The notes: generated by a model from the sequence alone, not told the origin. Counted from the first letter of the stretch, positions 1 through 6,886 are shown. The stretch is DNA of 7,462 nt from an uncultured SAR324 cluster bacterium (GCA_902562015.1 CACERX010000053.1:1-7462); one strand, 5' to 3'. Translations and numbers: made by a program.

Positions 1-2
1 TC

Positions 3-326
3 GCATCTCTTGGAGATTTAGCATACCTTTCTCTTAATCAGAATGGAAGCCAAGTTGTAAAGGGGCAGCCGATGGGGATGCTCGAAGCATCAAAAATGAC
101 AGGAGAGCTAATCGCGCCCGTTGGCGGTAAAATTATGGAACGAAACCAGGATGTACTTAACGATCCGTTTCAGGTGAACAGTGACCCTTATGGAGCCGGT
201 TGGCTTGCAATTCTTGAAAGTGAAAAATGGAATGAGGATTCTAAGCAGCTTGTTACAGGAGAGGAAGTGGGAGCCTGGTCAAAAGAAGAACTAAAACGTT
301 ACAAAGAGGAGGGATGGATAGACTGA
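3..326 (+). CDS. gcvH: Glycine cleavage H-protein-like lipoyl carrier (GcvH or LbpA type), 5'-partial
   Basis: The left edge cuts this gene; 107 residues remain and the true start is outside the window. The visible part begins at GDLAYLSL and keeps the lipoyl hammerhead: VVKGQPMG, then LEASKMTGELIAPVGG with the lipoyl-lysine candidate at bases 93-95, then the H-protein signature NSDPYGAGWL. H proteins carry an aminomethyl-lipoyl group between the P, T and L proteins of the glycine cleavage system. LbpA proteins of the sulfur-oxidising sHdr pathway share the fold. The usual ESVKA around the lysine is EASKM here, and the C-terminal tail after GWL is long (about 38 residues, with LVTGEEV). Neither point separates GcvH from LbpA. 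The next gene is a lipoate ligase whose ATG overlaps this stop codon, so this protein is very probably the main substrate of the modification enzymes downstream. The family call is secure; the subtype is open. Confidence 0.9.
   Translation, partial: ASLGDLAYLSLNQNGSQVVKGQPMGMLEASKMTGELIAPVGGKIMERNQDVLNDPFQVNSDPYGAGWLAILESEKWNEDSKQLVTGEEVGAWSKEELKRYKEEGWID
306..313 (+). promoter_or_regulatory. Strong Shine-Dalgarno site inside the end of the H-protein gene
   Basis: GAGGAGGG lies in the last codons of the carrier gene. Its last G directly abuts an in-frame ATG at 314, too close for initiation there, and lies 12 bases before the ATG at 326 that overlaps the carrier's TGA stop (TGATG). This favours 326 as the ligase start, with translational coupling to the carrier gene. 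The 12-base spacing is rather long, so the 314 start is not fully excluded. Confidence 0.6.
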
Positions 327-1456
327 TGCATTGGCGTTATATTTCTGAAGATAAGGTTTCTGACAGTTATGGTCTCGCCGCAGATGAAGTAATGGCGTTG
401 CGTGTTGGAGAGAATCATTCTTCGTCCGTTCTGCGACTTTACACCTATCAATCTTCCAGTGCACTAGTTGGACGATTCCAGCGGATAGAAAATGAGTTAA
501 ACCTTGATTTCTGTAAAGAGCAGAATATGTCTGTCAACCGTCGTCCCACCGGGGGAGGTGCAATTTTAATGGGTGAGGACCAGCTCGGGGTGGCCTTGAT
601 GCTGAGACATTGGAAAGGAACAAAAGCTCCACGAGAACTAATGCGTCACTTTGCATCAGCTCTTTCTGAAGGGCTTTTAGTTTTCGGTATTAAATCCCAG
701 TTTCGAGGTAAGAACGACCTTGAAGTAGAAGGACGCAAAATAGGTGGTCTGGGTATACATAGTAATGCATCCGGAGGATACCTTTTGCATTGCTCGCTTT
801 TGGTTGATCTTAATATACCCTTGATGCTTCGTGTCCTCAATGTACCAATAGAAAAACTAAAATCTAGGCAATTACAGAGTATTGAAGGTCGAATCACTAC
901 TGTAAGACGAGAACTTAAAAAAGATATTACCCTTAACGAAGTAAGAAATACCATGCGAAGATTATTTGCCTCCTATTTTTCTGTAGAGTTGGAGCAAAGT
1001 TATTACAGTCATGAAGAAAAAAAAGCTATCAGTCAAATGGAATCCTCAAGATATTTAAACAAGGATTGGATTTATCAGAAGGTTGATGTTCCAGATTTTT
1101 CAGGAGAAGCTAGGCAAATGACTCCTGCAGGCTTGCTGGATGTTCGAGTAACCATGGCCGGGCGCCAGATCAAGGCAGTTTTTCTGGGAGGAGATTTCTT
1201 TGCAGAAGAATCTGCAGTATCGGACATAGAAGGGAGTCTGCGTTGGCATTCAAGTGAATCTGAAAAAATCCTAAGGACACTTGGAAATTTATATGCAAAA
1301 AGAAAGAAAGAACTGGCTTTCCTACCGATCGAAAATGTCAGTGAAGTAATTAGTAAAGCTGTTGAATCTGCAAAGACAATTTCACAGGATAGCACTGTTA
1401 GTTATGGTTGTTTTGTAAATCCAAAAATTGGTGATGCTGAATCTGTCCACTCCTGA
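326..1456 (+). CDS. Single-chain lipoate/octanoate:protein ligase, sLpl(AB)-like
   Basis: This 376-residue protein has the biotin/lipoate ligase fold and should activate octanoate or lipoate with ATP and join it to the carrier lysine in the cytoplasm. Residues 1 to about 240 form the catalytic A domain. It has RRPTGGG at about 72-78 in the acyl/ATP pocket, then ND (about 130) leading to GRKIGG, whose lysine at about 138 matches the catalytic lysine of E. coli LplA, then the core strand LLHCSLLVDL. Residues from about 250 form a B-like accessory domain (TPAGLLDVRV, IKAVFLGGDFF), which is a separate LplB subunit in many archaea. An A-B fusion beside two radical SAM genes is the arrangement described for bacterial sLpl(AB). 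The ATG at 326 is chosen for the TGATG overlap and the GAGGAGGG site; 314 is an alternative giving four more residues. The family is secure; the exact subtype is inferred from architecture and neighbours. Confidence 0.88.
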   Translation: MHWRYISEDKVSDSYGLAADEVMALRVGENHSSSVLRLYTYQSSSALVGRFQRIENELNLDFCKEQNMSVNRRPTGGGAILMGEDQLGVALMLRHWKGTKAPRELMRHFASALSEGLLVFGIKSQFRGKNDLEVEGRKIGGLGIHSNASGGYLLHCSLLVDLNIPLMLRVLNVPIEKLKSRQLQSIEGRITTVRRELKKDITLNEVRNTMRRLFASYFSVELEQSYYSHEEKKAISQMESSRYLNKDWIYQKVDVPDFSGEARQMTPAGLLDVRVTMAGRQIKAVFLGGDFFAEESAVSDIEGSLRWHSSESEKILRTLGNLYAKRKKELAFLPIENVSEVISKAVESAKTISQDSTVSYGCFVNPKIGDAESVHS

Positions 1457-2420
1457 ATTCATTTCTGAAGCTCGTTCGTCAAAGGTATTTTTGGAAGGTC
1501 TTGAGATACGAAGAAAGTATTTCCCGGACATTATCCGATTCCATAATCCCGGTTTGAGACGTCATCAGACATCTGAGATAAGCTGTCAGCAGACTCAGGA
1601 ATTTGTCTCAATAAGTCTAACCGGTACGCGTTGTGCGCTCGATTGTAAGCACTGTGGAACCAGTGTTTTGCGTGGTATGAACGACCTTTCCCGAAGCAGT
1701 AAGAATCTATTCGAAATGTGCTCAGAACTGTCTCGCAGCGGAACTCGTGGTATACTAATTTCTGGAGGTTGTGACCGGCATGGAAGGGTACCGATATTGC
1801 CTCATCTTAATGACCTAGTCAGAGTCCGCAGGGAACTTGGTATGACTATCAGGGTCCATCCTGGACTTCCGGATGAAGAAACTGCGATAGGACTTGCTGA
1901 AATTGATATCGACGGTGCCATGGTAGACATCATTGGCAGTAACCGCACCATAAGAGATGTCTATCACCTCGATGCAAAAATTGAGGATTATGATGCAGTT
2001 ATGGAGCGCCTCAATCGTTATAGTGTTCCGCTTGTGCCGCACATCATCTTGGGACTACATTTTGGGAATATGCTTGGTGAATGGAAAGCTCTAGAGATGA
2101 CGTCAAAGCATGACATTAAGCTTCTTGTGCTGGTGATTCTAATGCCTCTGAATGGAACTCAAATGCAAAATGTAAGTCCCCCATCATTGAAGGAAATTGG
2201 TGCTTTTTTTAATACAGCGCGAAAGGCCATGCCTAAGACAGAAATAATGCTGGGATGTGCAAGGCCGCTTGGAAAAATTAAAATAGATGTTGACCGCTTA
2301 GCTATTGAGGCAGGACTTAATGGTATTGCTTATCCCGCAGAAGGAACACTCTCCTATGCTAGGCAGCATGGGTTAGAGCCTGAAATAATTAATGCCTGCT
2401 GTGGGGTAAACTGGAATTGA
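1434..2420 (+). CDS. Radical SAM protein, LipS-type lipoyl synthase component (biotin synthase-like, COG1856-like)
   Basis: This 328-residue protein carries the radical SAM motif CxxxCxxC at C67, C71 and C74 in TGTRCALDCKHC, followed by LISGGCD, a glycine-rich SAM-binding strand. Other cysteines fit ligands of a second Fe-S cluster: C113 (SGGC), C275 (LGCARP) and the pair C322-C323 six residues from the end. Two-cluster, biotin-synthase-like radical SAM proteins are what LipS1 and LipS2 are: in Thermococcus kodakarensis, LipS2 puts sulfur at C8 of the octanoyl chain and LipS1 then at C6. The ligase upstream and the second radical SAM gene downstream strongly support this role. From the sequence alone it is not certain which of the two this is. 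The ATG at 1434 overlaps the ligase gene by 23 bases. TTG at 1428 and GTG at 1431 are in-frame alternatives, and no clear ribosome site chooses between them. Confidence 0.85.
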   Translation: MLNLSTPEFISEARSSKVFLEGLEIRRKYFPDIIRFHNPGLRRHQTSEISCQQTQEFVSISLTGTRCALDCKHCGTSVLRGMNDLSRSSKNLFEMCSELSRSGTRGILISGGCDRHGRVPILPHLNDLVRVRRELGMTIRVHPGLPDEETAIGLAEIDIDGAMVDIIGSNRTIRDVYHLDAKIEDYDAVMERLNRYSVPLVPHIILGLHFGNMLGEWKALEMTSKHDIKLLVLVILMPLNGTQMQNVSPPSLKEIGAFFNTARKAMPKTEIMLGCARPLGKIKIDVDRLAIEAGLNGIAYPAEGTLSYARQHGLEPEIINACCGVNWN

Positions 2421-2483
2421 AAATTATGGTTTTAAGTGAAAAACACTCGTTCTAAAAATACAAAAAATTAAAATAATTGAAAT

Positions 2484-3587
2484 ATGAAGATCGAAACTAA
2501 AGATAAAAATAATGAAGCATCTCAGATTAGTCCTGATTATGTTCGTATCAGTATGGCGGCAGCAATTGAACTTGGACTTAGGCCTGGGCGTATCTCATGC
2601 TGTAACTGTGACTGCATTAACTTGCTGCAAAATTATCCCCAGGGATGCTATGCGAACTGTACCTATTGCGGATTGGCACGTGAGCGTCCAGGAATTGCGG
2701 AAGACAACTCCTTCATTAGAGTGGACTGGCCTCTTTACCCAACTGACCTAGTGGCAGAAAAAATTGGTGAACTTGAAAGAAAGAAAGAGGTAGGAAGGGT
2801 TTGTGTAGCACAGGTTCAGGATCACCGTGCAAACAAGGATCTGGTTGATATGATTTCAAGGGTACACATACGGGCACCATATGTTCCTATCTCTGCACTC
2901 GTGACTGCGACCCTGCTCAATGATGAGTGGCTGACTCAAATTAAAGAAGCAGGGGCAGATATTATTGGTGTTGGGCTAGATGCTGCTTCAGAGGATCTAT
3001 TTTATAGTACTCGAGGCAAGGGAACCAAGGGACCTCACGATTGGAGGAAGCACTGGAATATCATAAGAAAAGCTCGAGAAATGTACGGTCCAATGAAAGT
3101 TAACTGCCACCTGATTGTAGGACTCGGAGAATCAGACAGGGACCTGGTGGAAATGTTTTATATGTTAAAATCGGAACAGATAGCAGCTTACCTCTTTTCC
3201 TTTAATCCTGAGCCAGGCACTGTAATGGGAAACACTCCAAGAGCTCCAATTGCTAGAACCCGAAGAATTCAGTTGGTAAAAAACTTGATTGAAGAGCAAG
3301 ATCTTCCAGAATCTTCAATTGAGTTTGATGAATCAGGTACCATCAGAATGATTGACGTACCCCGCGAGAAGCTGAAAAGTGTTACTGAAAATGGCGTAGC
3401 GTTTATGACAGATGGATGTCCTGACAGGAAAGGTAAAATGGCCTGCAATCGTCCTTATGGTTCCTACCGTCCCGGTGAGGAATACCGTGACTATCCTTTC
3501 CCTCCAGATGCATCCGATTTGAAAATAATAAGCAATGAAATGAAACTCAGCGAGATAGTCAAGTCGGACGAAAGTGCATTTGTCTGA
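2484..3587 (+). CDS. Radical SAM protein, partner LipS-type lipoyl synthase component (COG2516-like)
   Basis: This 367-residue protein has a radical SAM CxxxCxxC motif at C55, C59 and C62 (GCYANCTYC) and a TIM-barrel-like continuation (GVGLDAASEDLF, NCHLIVGLGES, NPEPGT). It is only distantly related to the preceding radical SAM protein. Four extra cysteines lie just before the motif (CCNCDC, residues 39-44) and two near the C-terminus, C312 and C321, in GCP...ACNRP followed by YGSYRPGEEYRDYPF. These are the natural candidates for a second, sulfur-donating Fe-S cluster. It resembles archaeal proteins annotated as biotin synthase-related, the group that includes a LipS component. Together the two proteins would replace LipA. 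The 63-base gap upstream contains no gene and no convincing terminator. Only a weak ribosome site is visible before the ATG. My tentative guess is LipS1 for this gene and LipS2 for its neighbour, but the reverse is possible, so no symbol is given. Confidence 0.85.
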   Translation: MKIETKDKNNEASQISPDYVRISMAAAIELGLRPGRISCCNCDCINLLQNYPQGCYANCTYCGLARERPGIAEDNSFIRVDWPLYPTDLVAEKIGELERKKEVGRVCVAQVQDHRANKDLVDMISRVHIRAPYVPISALVTATLLNDEWLTQIKEAGADIIGVGLDAASEDLFYSTRGKGTKGPHDWRKHWNIIRKAREMYGPMKVNCHLIVGLGESDRDLVEMFYMLKSEQIAAYLFSFNPEPGTVMGNTPRAPIARTRRIQLVKNLIEEQDLPESSIEFDESGTIRMIDVPREKLKSVTENGVAFMTDGCPDRKGKMACNRPYGSYRPGEEYRDYPFPPDASDLKIISNEMKLSEIVKSDESAFV

Positions 3588-4542
3588 ACTACCAGTCAGG
3601 CTGATCTGTACCGGCAGAATTGAACCGGGACTTACACAGGGGCTTTACCACAGCCTAGCAAAGGAAATGACGGAATCCTCTGAAGATACAGTTATCATCT
3701 GTAGTCCGTCATTACCTTACCTTTGCATTGGATACCACCAAGTTCTTGGCTCAGTACTTGATGTCGATGTTTGTTCGGCTTTTAACCTGCCTATAATACG
3801 CCGTTGCATTGGTGGCGGAGCGACCCTTCTTGACTGTAACCAGATTTTTTACCAGTGTATTTTTCACAACAGCAGAGTACCTTGGAGGGCCGATAAGGTC
3901 TACCAGATGATGCTTAATGCTCCTGTTAATGTTCTGAACCGTATTGGACTCAGTGGCAGTCTGCGCGCTGTTAATGAAGTTGAAGCAAATTCTGTGCGGA
4001 TAGCTGGTATAGGAGGAGGTCGTGTAGGTGAGGCAATGGTCGTAGTTGGTAATTTGCTGCTCGATTTTGATTACAGCATCATGAGCAGAGTCTGGAATGT
4101 ACCTAATCAGTCTTTTCGGGATCTGGCTCTGGAAACTATGGAGGAACGAGTGGGGACAATTAACAAATTAGGGTGTAATCATACTCCGGAATCGCTGGAA
4201 CCATATCTCATAGAAGCATTTGCTGAAAGTCTTGAGCGTCCTGTTCAAGAATCGGAGCTTGAAAGAGAAGAAATTCAGGTCGGTATTAACATGGCAAATG
4301 ATCTTTCATCAAATGAATTTCTCTCATTGCACCATCCTACGGGAGAAGTGAGTCCAATGGAATCTCTCAAAATATCTGCAGATGTTTTCATTTACCACAT
4401 ACACTTGCAAATAGAAGATCGGGGTGAGGATGTATCCTTACGTGTAGAAAATGGAATTATAACCGATTTAAAAACTGAGTCTCCAAGAAAAAATAATTTA
4501 AGAAAACTTCTAATAGGTTGTCCTTTTTCAGACTGGGTCTAA
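3574..4542 (+). CDS. Divergent lipoate:protein ligase paralog with arginine at the catalytic lysine position
   Basis: This 322-residue member of the lipoate ligase/LipB/biotin ligase fold starts at GTG and overlaps the upstream stop by 14 bases; TTG at 3580 is an alternative start. Fold landmarks are LCIGYHQVL at about 50-59, RRCIGGG at 76-82, N134, then SVRIAGIGGG, NLLLDFDY and RVWNVP. Aligned to the ligase at 326-1456 through these landmarks, R142 (codon CGG) sits where the first ligase and E. coli LplA have the catalytic lysine. The N-terminal part also looks altered. The last 60 residues or so (from SLKISADVF, with VENGIITDL) look like a shortened B accessory domain. No cysteine stands at the equivalent place, so a simple change into a LipL/LipM-type cysteine transferase is not evident. 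Its position as last gene of the operon suggests a role in carrier modification: a relaxed or altered ligase, a transferase, or a non-catalytic scaffold. Fold confidence is high and activity unknown. Confidence 0.78.
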   Translation: MHLSELPVRLICTGRIEPGLTQGLYHSLAKEMTESSEDTVIICSPSLPYLCIGYHQVLGSVLDVDVCSAFNLPIIRRCIGGGATLLDCNQIFYQCIFHNSRVPWRADKVYQMMLNAPVNVLNRIGLSGSLRAVNEVEANSVRIAGIGGGRVGEAMVVVGNLLLDFDYSIMSRVWNVPNQSFRDLALETMEERVGTINKLGCNHTPESLEPYLIEAFAESLERPVQESELEREEIQVGINMANDLSSNEFLSLHHPTGEVSPMESLKISADVFIYHIHLQIEDRGEDVSLRVENGIITDLKTESPRKNNLRKLLIGCPFSDWV

Positions 4543-4756
4543 GGAAGGGAAAAAAGAATAAACGGACTTGATTTCTAATTCGATCCCCTTACCACAATTA
4601 AAGTTTTTAGGATCTAAAGAGTTCATCCAAGAGAATAGATTTTTCAGCATTTATTTTCATTGACTTCCAAAATCCACGAAAATTGCAGGATCTTTTTTGG
4701 CCAAAGTAAAGAAATTAATGAAACTAATAGAAGAATAATATTGCTATTACTGATTA

Positions 4757-5110
4757 TCAGTCAGGAGTTTTGCCATGTGTTGGAAGGTTAAATCTTGAAG
4801 GTAGGTGGGGCACATAGCAAGCTGTAGGTACCGGTCTATTATTTTTATCTGTACATTTGACTTTCTGGTTAAATTTTCTCTTTATTTGATGATTGTTTAT
4901 TTGAATCGTCCTGTACAGTTTTTTATTCGTAGAGAAATGATGTTTTAGGTTACATTTACTTACTTCAAAGTATTCTGTGTAACGTCTGCATTCACTTGCT
5001 TCAGGAATTTTTTCATAAACATAGACCTTCTGTCTGGAACAGCCTGACATGAAAATCGTAGCCAGTAAAGCTATTGAGATTATAAAATAAATTAAAGATG
5101 TATATTTCAT
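4757..5110 (-). CDS. Small predicted lipoprotein with four mature-chain cysteines
   Basis: This 117-residue protein has a type II signal peptide: MKYT, a hydrophobic stretch of about 16 residues, then FMSGC with the lipid-modified cysteine at C24. The start is supported by AGGA four bases upstream on the minus strand (bases 5115-5118). The mature part is short, basic and polar, with cysteines at C41, C53, C86 and C98, enough for two disulfides in the periplasm. No family is recognised. It is convergent with the lipoylation operon and divergent from the 77-residue gene, 52 bases away. The signal and the ribosome site make a real gene likely; function is unknown. Confidence 0.65.
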   Translation of the reverse strand: MKYTSLIYFIISIALLATIFMSGCSRQKVYVYEKIPEASECRRYTEYFEVSKCNLKHHFSTNKKLYRTIQINNHQIKRKFNQKVKCTDKNNRPVPTACYVPHLPSRFNLPTHGKTPD

Positions 5111-5130
5111 TATTTCCTAATGTAATCTAC

Positions 5131-5148
5131 TGAAAAAGAAATTTTTCA
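5131..5148. repeat. Perfect 7-bp inverted repeat in a divergent promoter gap
   Basis: TGAAAAA and TTTTTCA flank a GAAA spacer, in the middle of the 52-base gap between the lipoprotein gene (-) and the 77-residue gene (+). It could be a shared operator or a small 5'-leader hairpin. All but the end pairs are A-T, so chance in AT-rich DNA is a serious alternative. Confidence 0.35.
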
Positions 5149-5162
5149 ATTCAGGAATAAAA

Positions 5163-5396
5163 ATGAGAGCTGATAATTTAAATGTCATTTTGCATAACAT
5201 GTCACGTAATCCCGCTGACTGGAAACTCAATAAATTTCATGCACTTCACAAAAGCGGCGTCAAGATATGGATTGGCAACGGCTTATTTAGTTACCATATT
5301 GAAAAACCAGAATATCAGGAATTGGGTTTGATTGAGCGTTTCAGACTGCATAAACAAATAAAACTGCTTATTGAAAATAACAGCAGTCTATTCTAA
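5163..5396 (+). CDS. Small hypothetical protein, 77 residues
   Basis: AGGA at 5153-5156 lies six bases before the ATG, a good ribosome site that supports a real gene. The protein is soluble-looking, with no signal peptide and no cysteine. It has an aromatic, basic middle (PADWKLNKFHALHKSG, KIWIGNGLFSYHI) and a probable C-terminal helix (ELGLIERFRLHKQIKLLIE). No known domain is recognised. It is transcribed away from the lipoprotein gene and converges on the SUMF1 gene 77 bases downstream. Confidence 0.55.
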   Translation: MRADNLNVILHNMSRNPADWKLNKFHALHKSGVKIWIGNGLFSYHIEKPEYQELGLIERFRLHKQIKLLIENNSSLF

Positions 5397-5400
5397 AATA

Positions 5401-5425
5401 TCTCAGAAGAACTCAAATCCTGAGA
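5401..5425. terminator. Weak hairpin between convergent genes, possible terminator
   Basis: TCTCAG (5401-5406) and CTGAGA (5420-5425) pair around a 13-base loop, between the stop of the 77-residue gene and the stop of the minus-strand SUMF1 gene. On the minus strand it is followed by TATTTTA, a poor U tract; on the plus strand there is none. Its position fits a terminator, but the stem is short. Confidence 0.25.
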
Positions 5426-5473
5426 AACTTTATCCAGCGCAAAAGATTTTCATTTCAGCCAAATTAAGGCAAA

Positions 5474-6886
5474 TTATTTTTCTACGGCACACCTGAAACC
5501 TACATTGTGAAACGTACTTGTAGGGAGTGCATCGCGTCGCATGGCACTGCGTAAATATTCTGCAGGATCGCTCCATGAACCTCCTCTCATTACCCTGTAT
5601 TTCCCCATTTCAGGACCCTGTGGGTTTGAGGCATTGTCGCTATTATATACACTAAACCAGTCATAAACCCATTCCCAGGCATTCCCGTGTATATCATAAA
5701 GTCCATTTGGGTTGCTAATTTTTTGGGCTGTTGTGTGGATCATACCTCCCGAGTTTTCTCGAAACCATCCATAATCAGGCAGAAACTCTACACCACCATC
5801 AAATGAATATTTTTCTTTGCCACCAGACCTTGCAGCCATTTCCCATTCTGCTTCCGAAGCAAGCCGTTTCCCAATGAAGTTACAATAGTGTCTTGCCGCA
5901 TACCAGGAGACATTTGTGACCGGTTTGAGTTCACTTCTTAATTCGGGTATAAGGTCATCCTTCCAGTTTTTCAGATAATTTCCATCGTGATATTTTAGAG
6001 GGAAGGTGCTTTTCCGCAGAAATGGGTGCTTTGCCAAAACTAGTAAATATTGATAATTTGTAATTTCACATTTGTCTATCCAAAATTCATTCACCTCCAC
6101 TTGATGAACTGGTCGCTCAGATGGAAGTCCTTTGTCACTTCCCATTTTGAACCTCCCTGGCTTTATTAGTACCATTCCTGGATGTTCAGTTTTTTTGCCT
6201 CCGTCTTCTATAAATCCACACAATGTTTCTAGGTCTTTTTTCTCGATTGTTGTAGCAACTTGTTCTTCAGGAAACAGTTTTTTTTCCAGATTCTGAAGAA
6301 GGTGTATGTAAGTGTTTAAGATCTCTCGGTTAAAATTAGTGATACGTTTGATCATCTTGCCTTCATCACGCCCACACCTGAATTTGTCGTTCAGACACTT
6401 CAACTTTTGCCTGATCCATACCCTTATAGAATCTCTTGCTCTCTGTCTTTCTATTTCGTGAAGCAATGTGGGTTCAGAGTTGAGATAAATTTTTTCAAAG
6501 AGGGTCGTATTTGAGATGCTTCTTTTTGCAAGCTCAACCAGCACATCATAATCTTTACAGAAGTTTTTTTGATCTTCTGAGACCTCTATTCCAAAAGTTC
6601 TTCGCCTAGAACAGGCTTTTGTTTCAGACTTGCGATTGATACCCAGTTTTTCGGAGAAAACACGGAAGCGCAACTCAGAGATGGTATGCATCAACGGGTA
6701 GCGCTCACCCTTAAGGGTAAATCCGATGAAATCTGAAATAGCTGATTTATGAAATTCCTTTACCATCTTTTGAAAACTCAGCGCTTCAGCCAAGACAAAA
6801 TGAAAACTCAGAATAATAGCCAGCACGATCATGATTCCTAGAGGAAGCATTCGACTCAAAGGATTTTTTTTTATTTGTTTTTTCAT
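5474..6886 (-). CDS. Exported SUMF1/FGE-sulfatase-domain protein with unknown N-terminal domain
   Basis: This protein has 470 residues. A basic start and hydrophobic core (about 13-33, ending FHFVLA) form a Sec signal peptide or membrane anchor, with possible cleavage after A33. Residues 35-230 are a mostly helical, charged region with C92, C110, C164, C171 and C223 that I do not recognise. Residues 237-470 are a complete SUMF1 domain: GMVLIKPGRFKMGS, EITNYQY, PVTNVSWYAARHYC, GKRLASEAEWEMAAR, NPNGLYDIHGNAWEWVYDW, VMRGGSWSD, VGFRCA. The fold is shared by formylglycine-generating enzymes and many binding or oxidase proteins. The cysteine pair that FGE needs after RGGS is missing here (RGGSWSDPAEYLRSAMRR), so sulfatase activation is unlikely. 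A periplasmic or outer-surface binding role is an inference. AGGA lies 11 bases before the ATG, a rather long spacing. Upstream is a divergent gap of 169 bases. Confidence 0.88.
   Translation of the reverse strand: MKKQIKKNPLSRMLPLGIMIVLAIILSFHFVLAEALSFQKMVKEFHKSAISDFIGFTLKGERYPLMHTISELRFRVFSEKLGINRKSETKACSRRRTFGIEVSEDQKNFCKDYDVLVELAKRSISNTTLFEKIYLNSEPTLLHEIERQRARDSIRVWIRQKLKCLNDKFRCGRDEGKMIKRITNFNREILNTYIHLLQNLEKKLFPEEQVATTIEKKDLETLCGFIEDGGKKTEHPGMVLIKPGRFKMGSDKGLPSERPVHQVEVNEFWIDKCEITNYQYLLVLAKHPFLRKSTFPLKYHDGNYLKNWKDDLIPELRSELKPVTNVSWYAARHYCNFIGKRLASEAEWEMAARSGGKEKYSFDGGVEFLPDYGWFRENSGGMIHTTAQKISNPNGLYDIHGNAWEWVYDWFSVYNSDNASNPQGPEMGKYRVMRGGSWSDPAEYLRSAMRRDALPTSTFHNVGFRCAVEK

Noticed and set aside
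646..954. Minus-strand open frame of 102 codons inside the ligase gene
   Set aside because: It is antisense to a well-supported catalytic domain, and its product has no recognisable features. The same holds for minus-strand frames at 1075-1395 and 1815-2042.
2421..2483. Gap between the two radical SAM genes as a possible promoter or riboswitch
   Set aside because: It is only 63 AT-rich bases with no stable hairpin and no conserved aptamer pattern; an ordinary intra-operon spacer explains it.
2512..2751. Plus-strand 79-codon frame inside the second radical SAM gene
   Set aside because: It overlaps the CxxxCxxC region of the real gene in another frame and has no ribosome site; it is a shadow frame.
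1..4542. Reading the radical SAM genes as biotin synthase (bioB) genes
   Set aside because: They sit among a lipoyl carrier and two lipoate-ligase-family genes, there are two unlike copies, and their extra cysteines suggest second clusters of the LipS kind. No bioA, bioD or bioF is present.
4667..4700. Imperfect hairpin (CCAAAATCC with GGATCTTTTTTGG) between the convergent ligase paralog and lipoprotein genes
   Set aside because: A terminator is expected in this gap, but the pairing needs a bulge and is mostly A-T. The T run is part of the stem rather than a tail.
4749..4761. Odd-centred perfect palindrome ACTGATTATCAGT at the end of the lipoprotein gene
   Set aside because: The arms are six bases with a one-base centre, so it cannot fold as a hairpin. 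It overlaps a stop codon and is plausible by chance.
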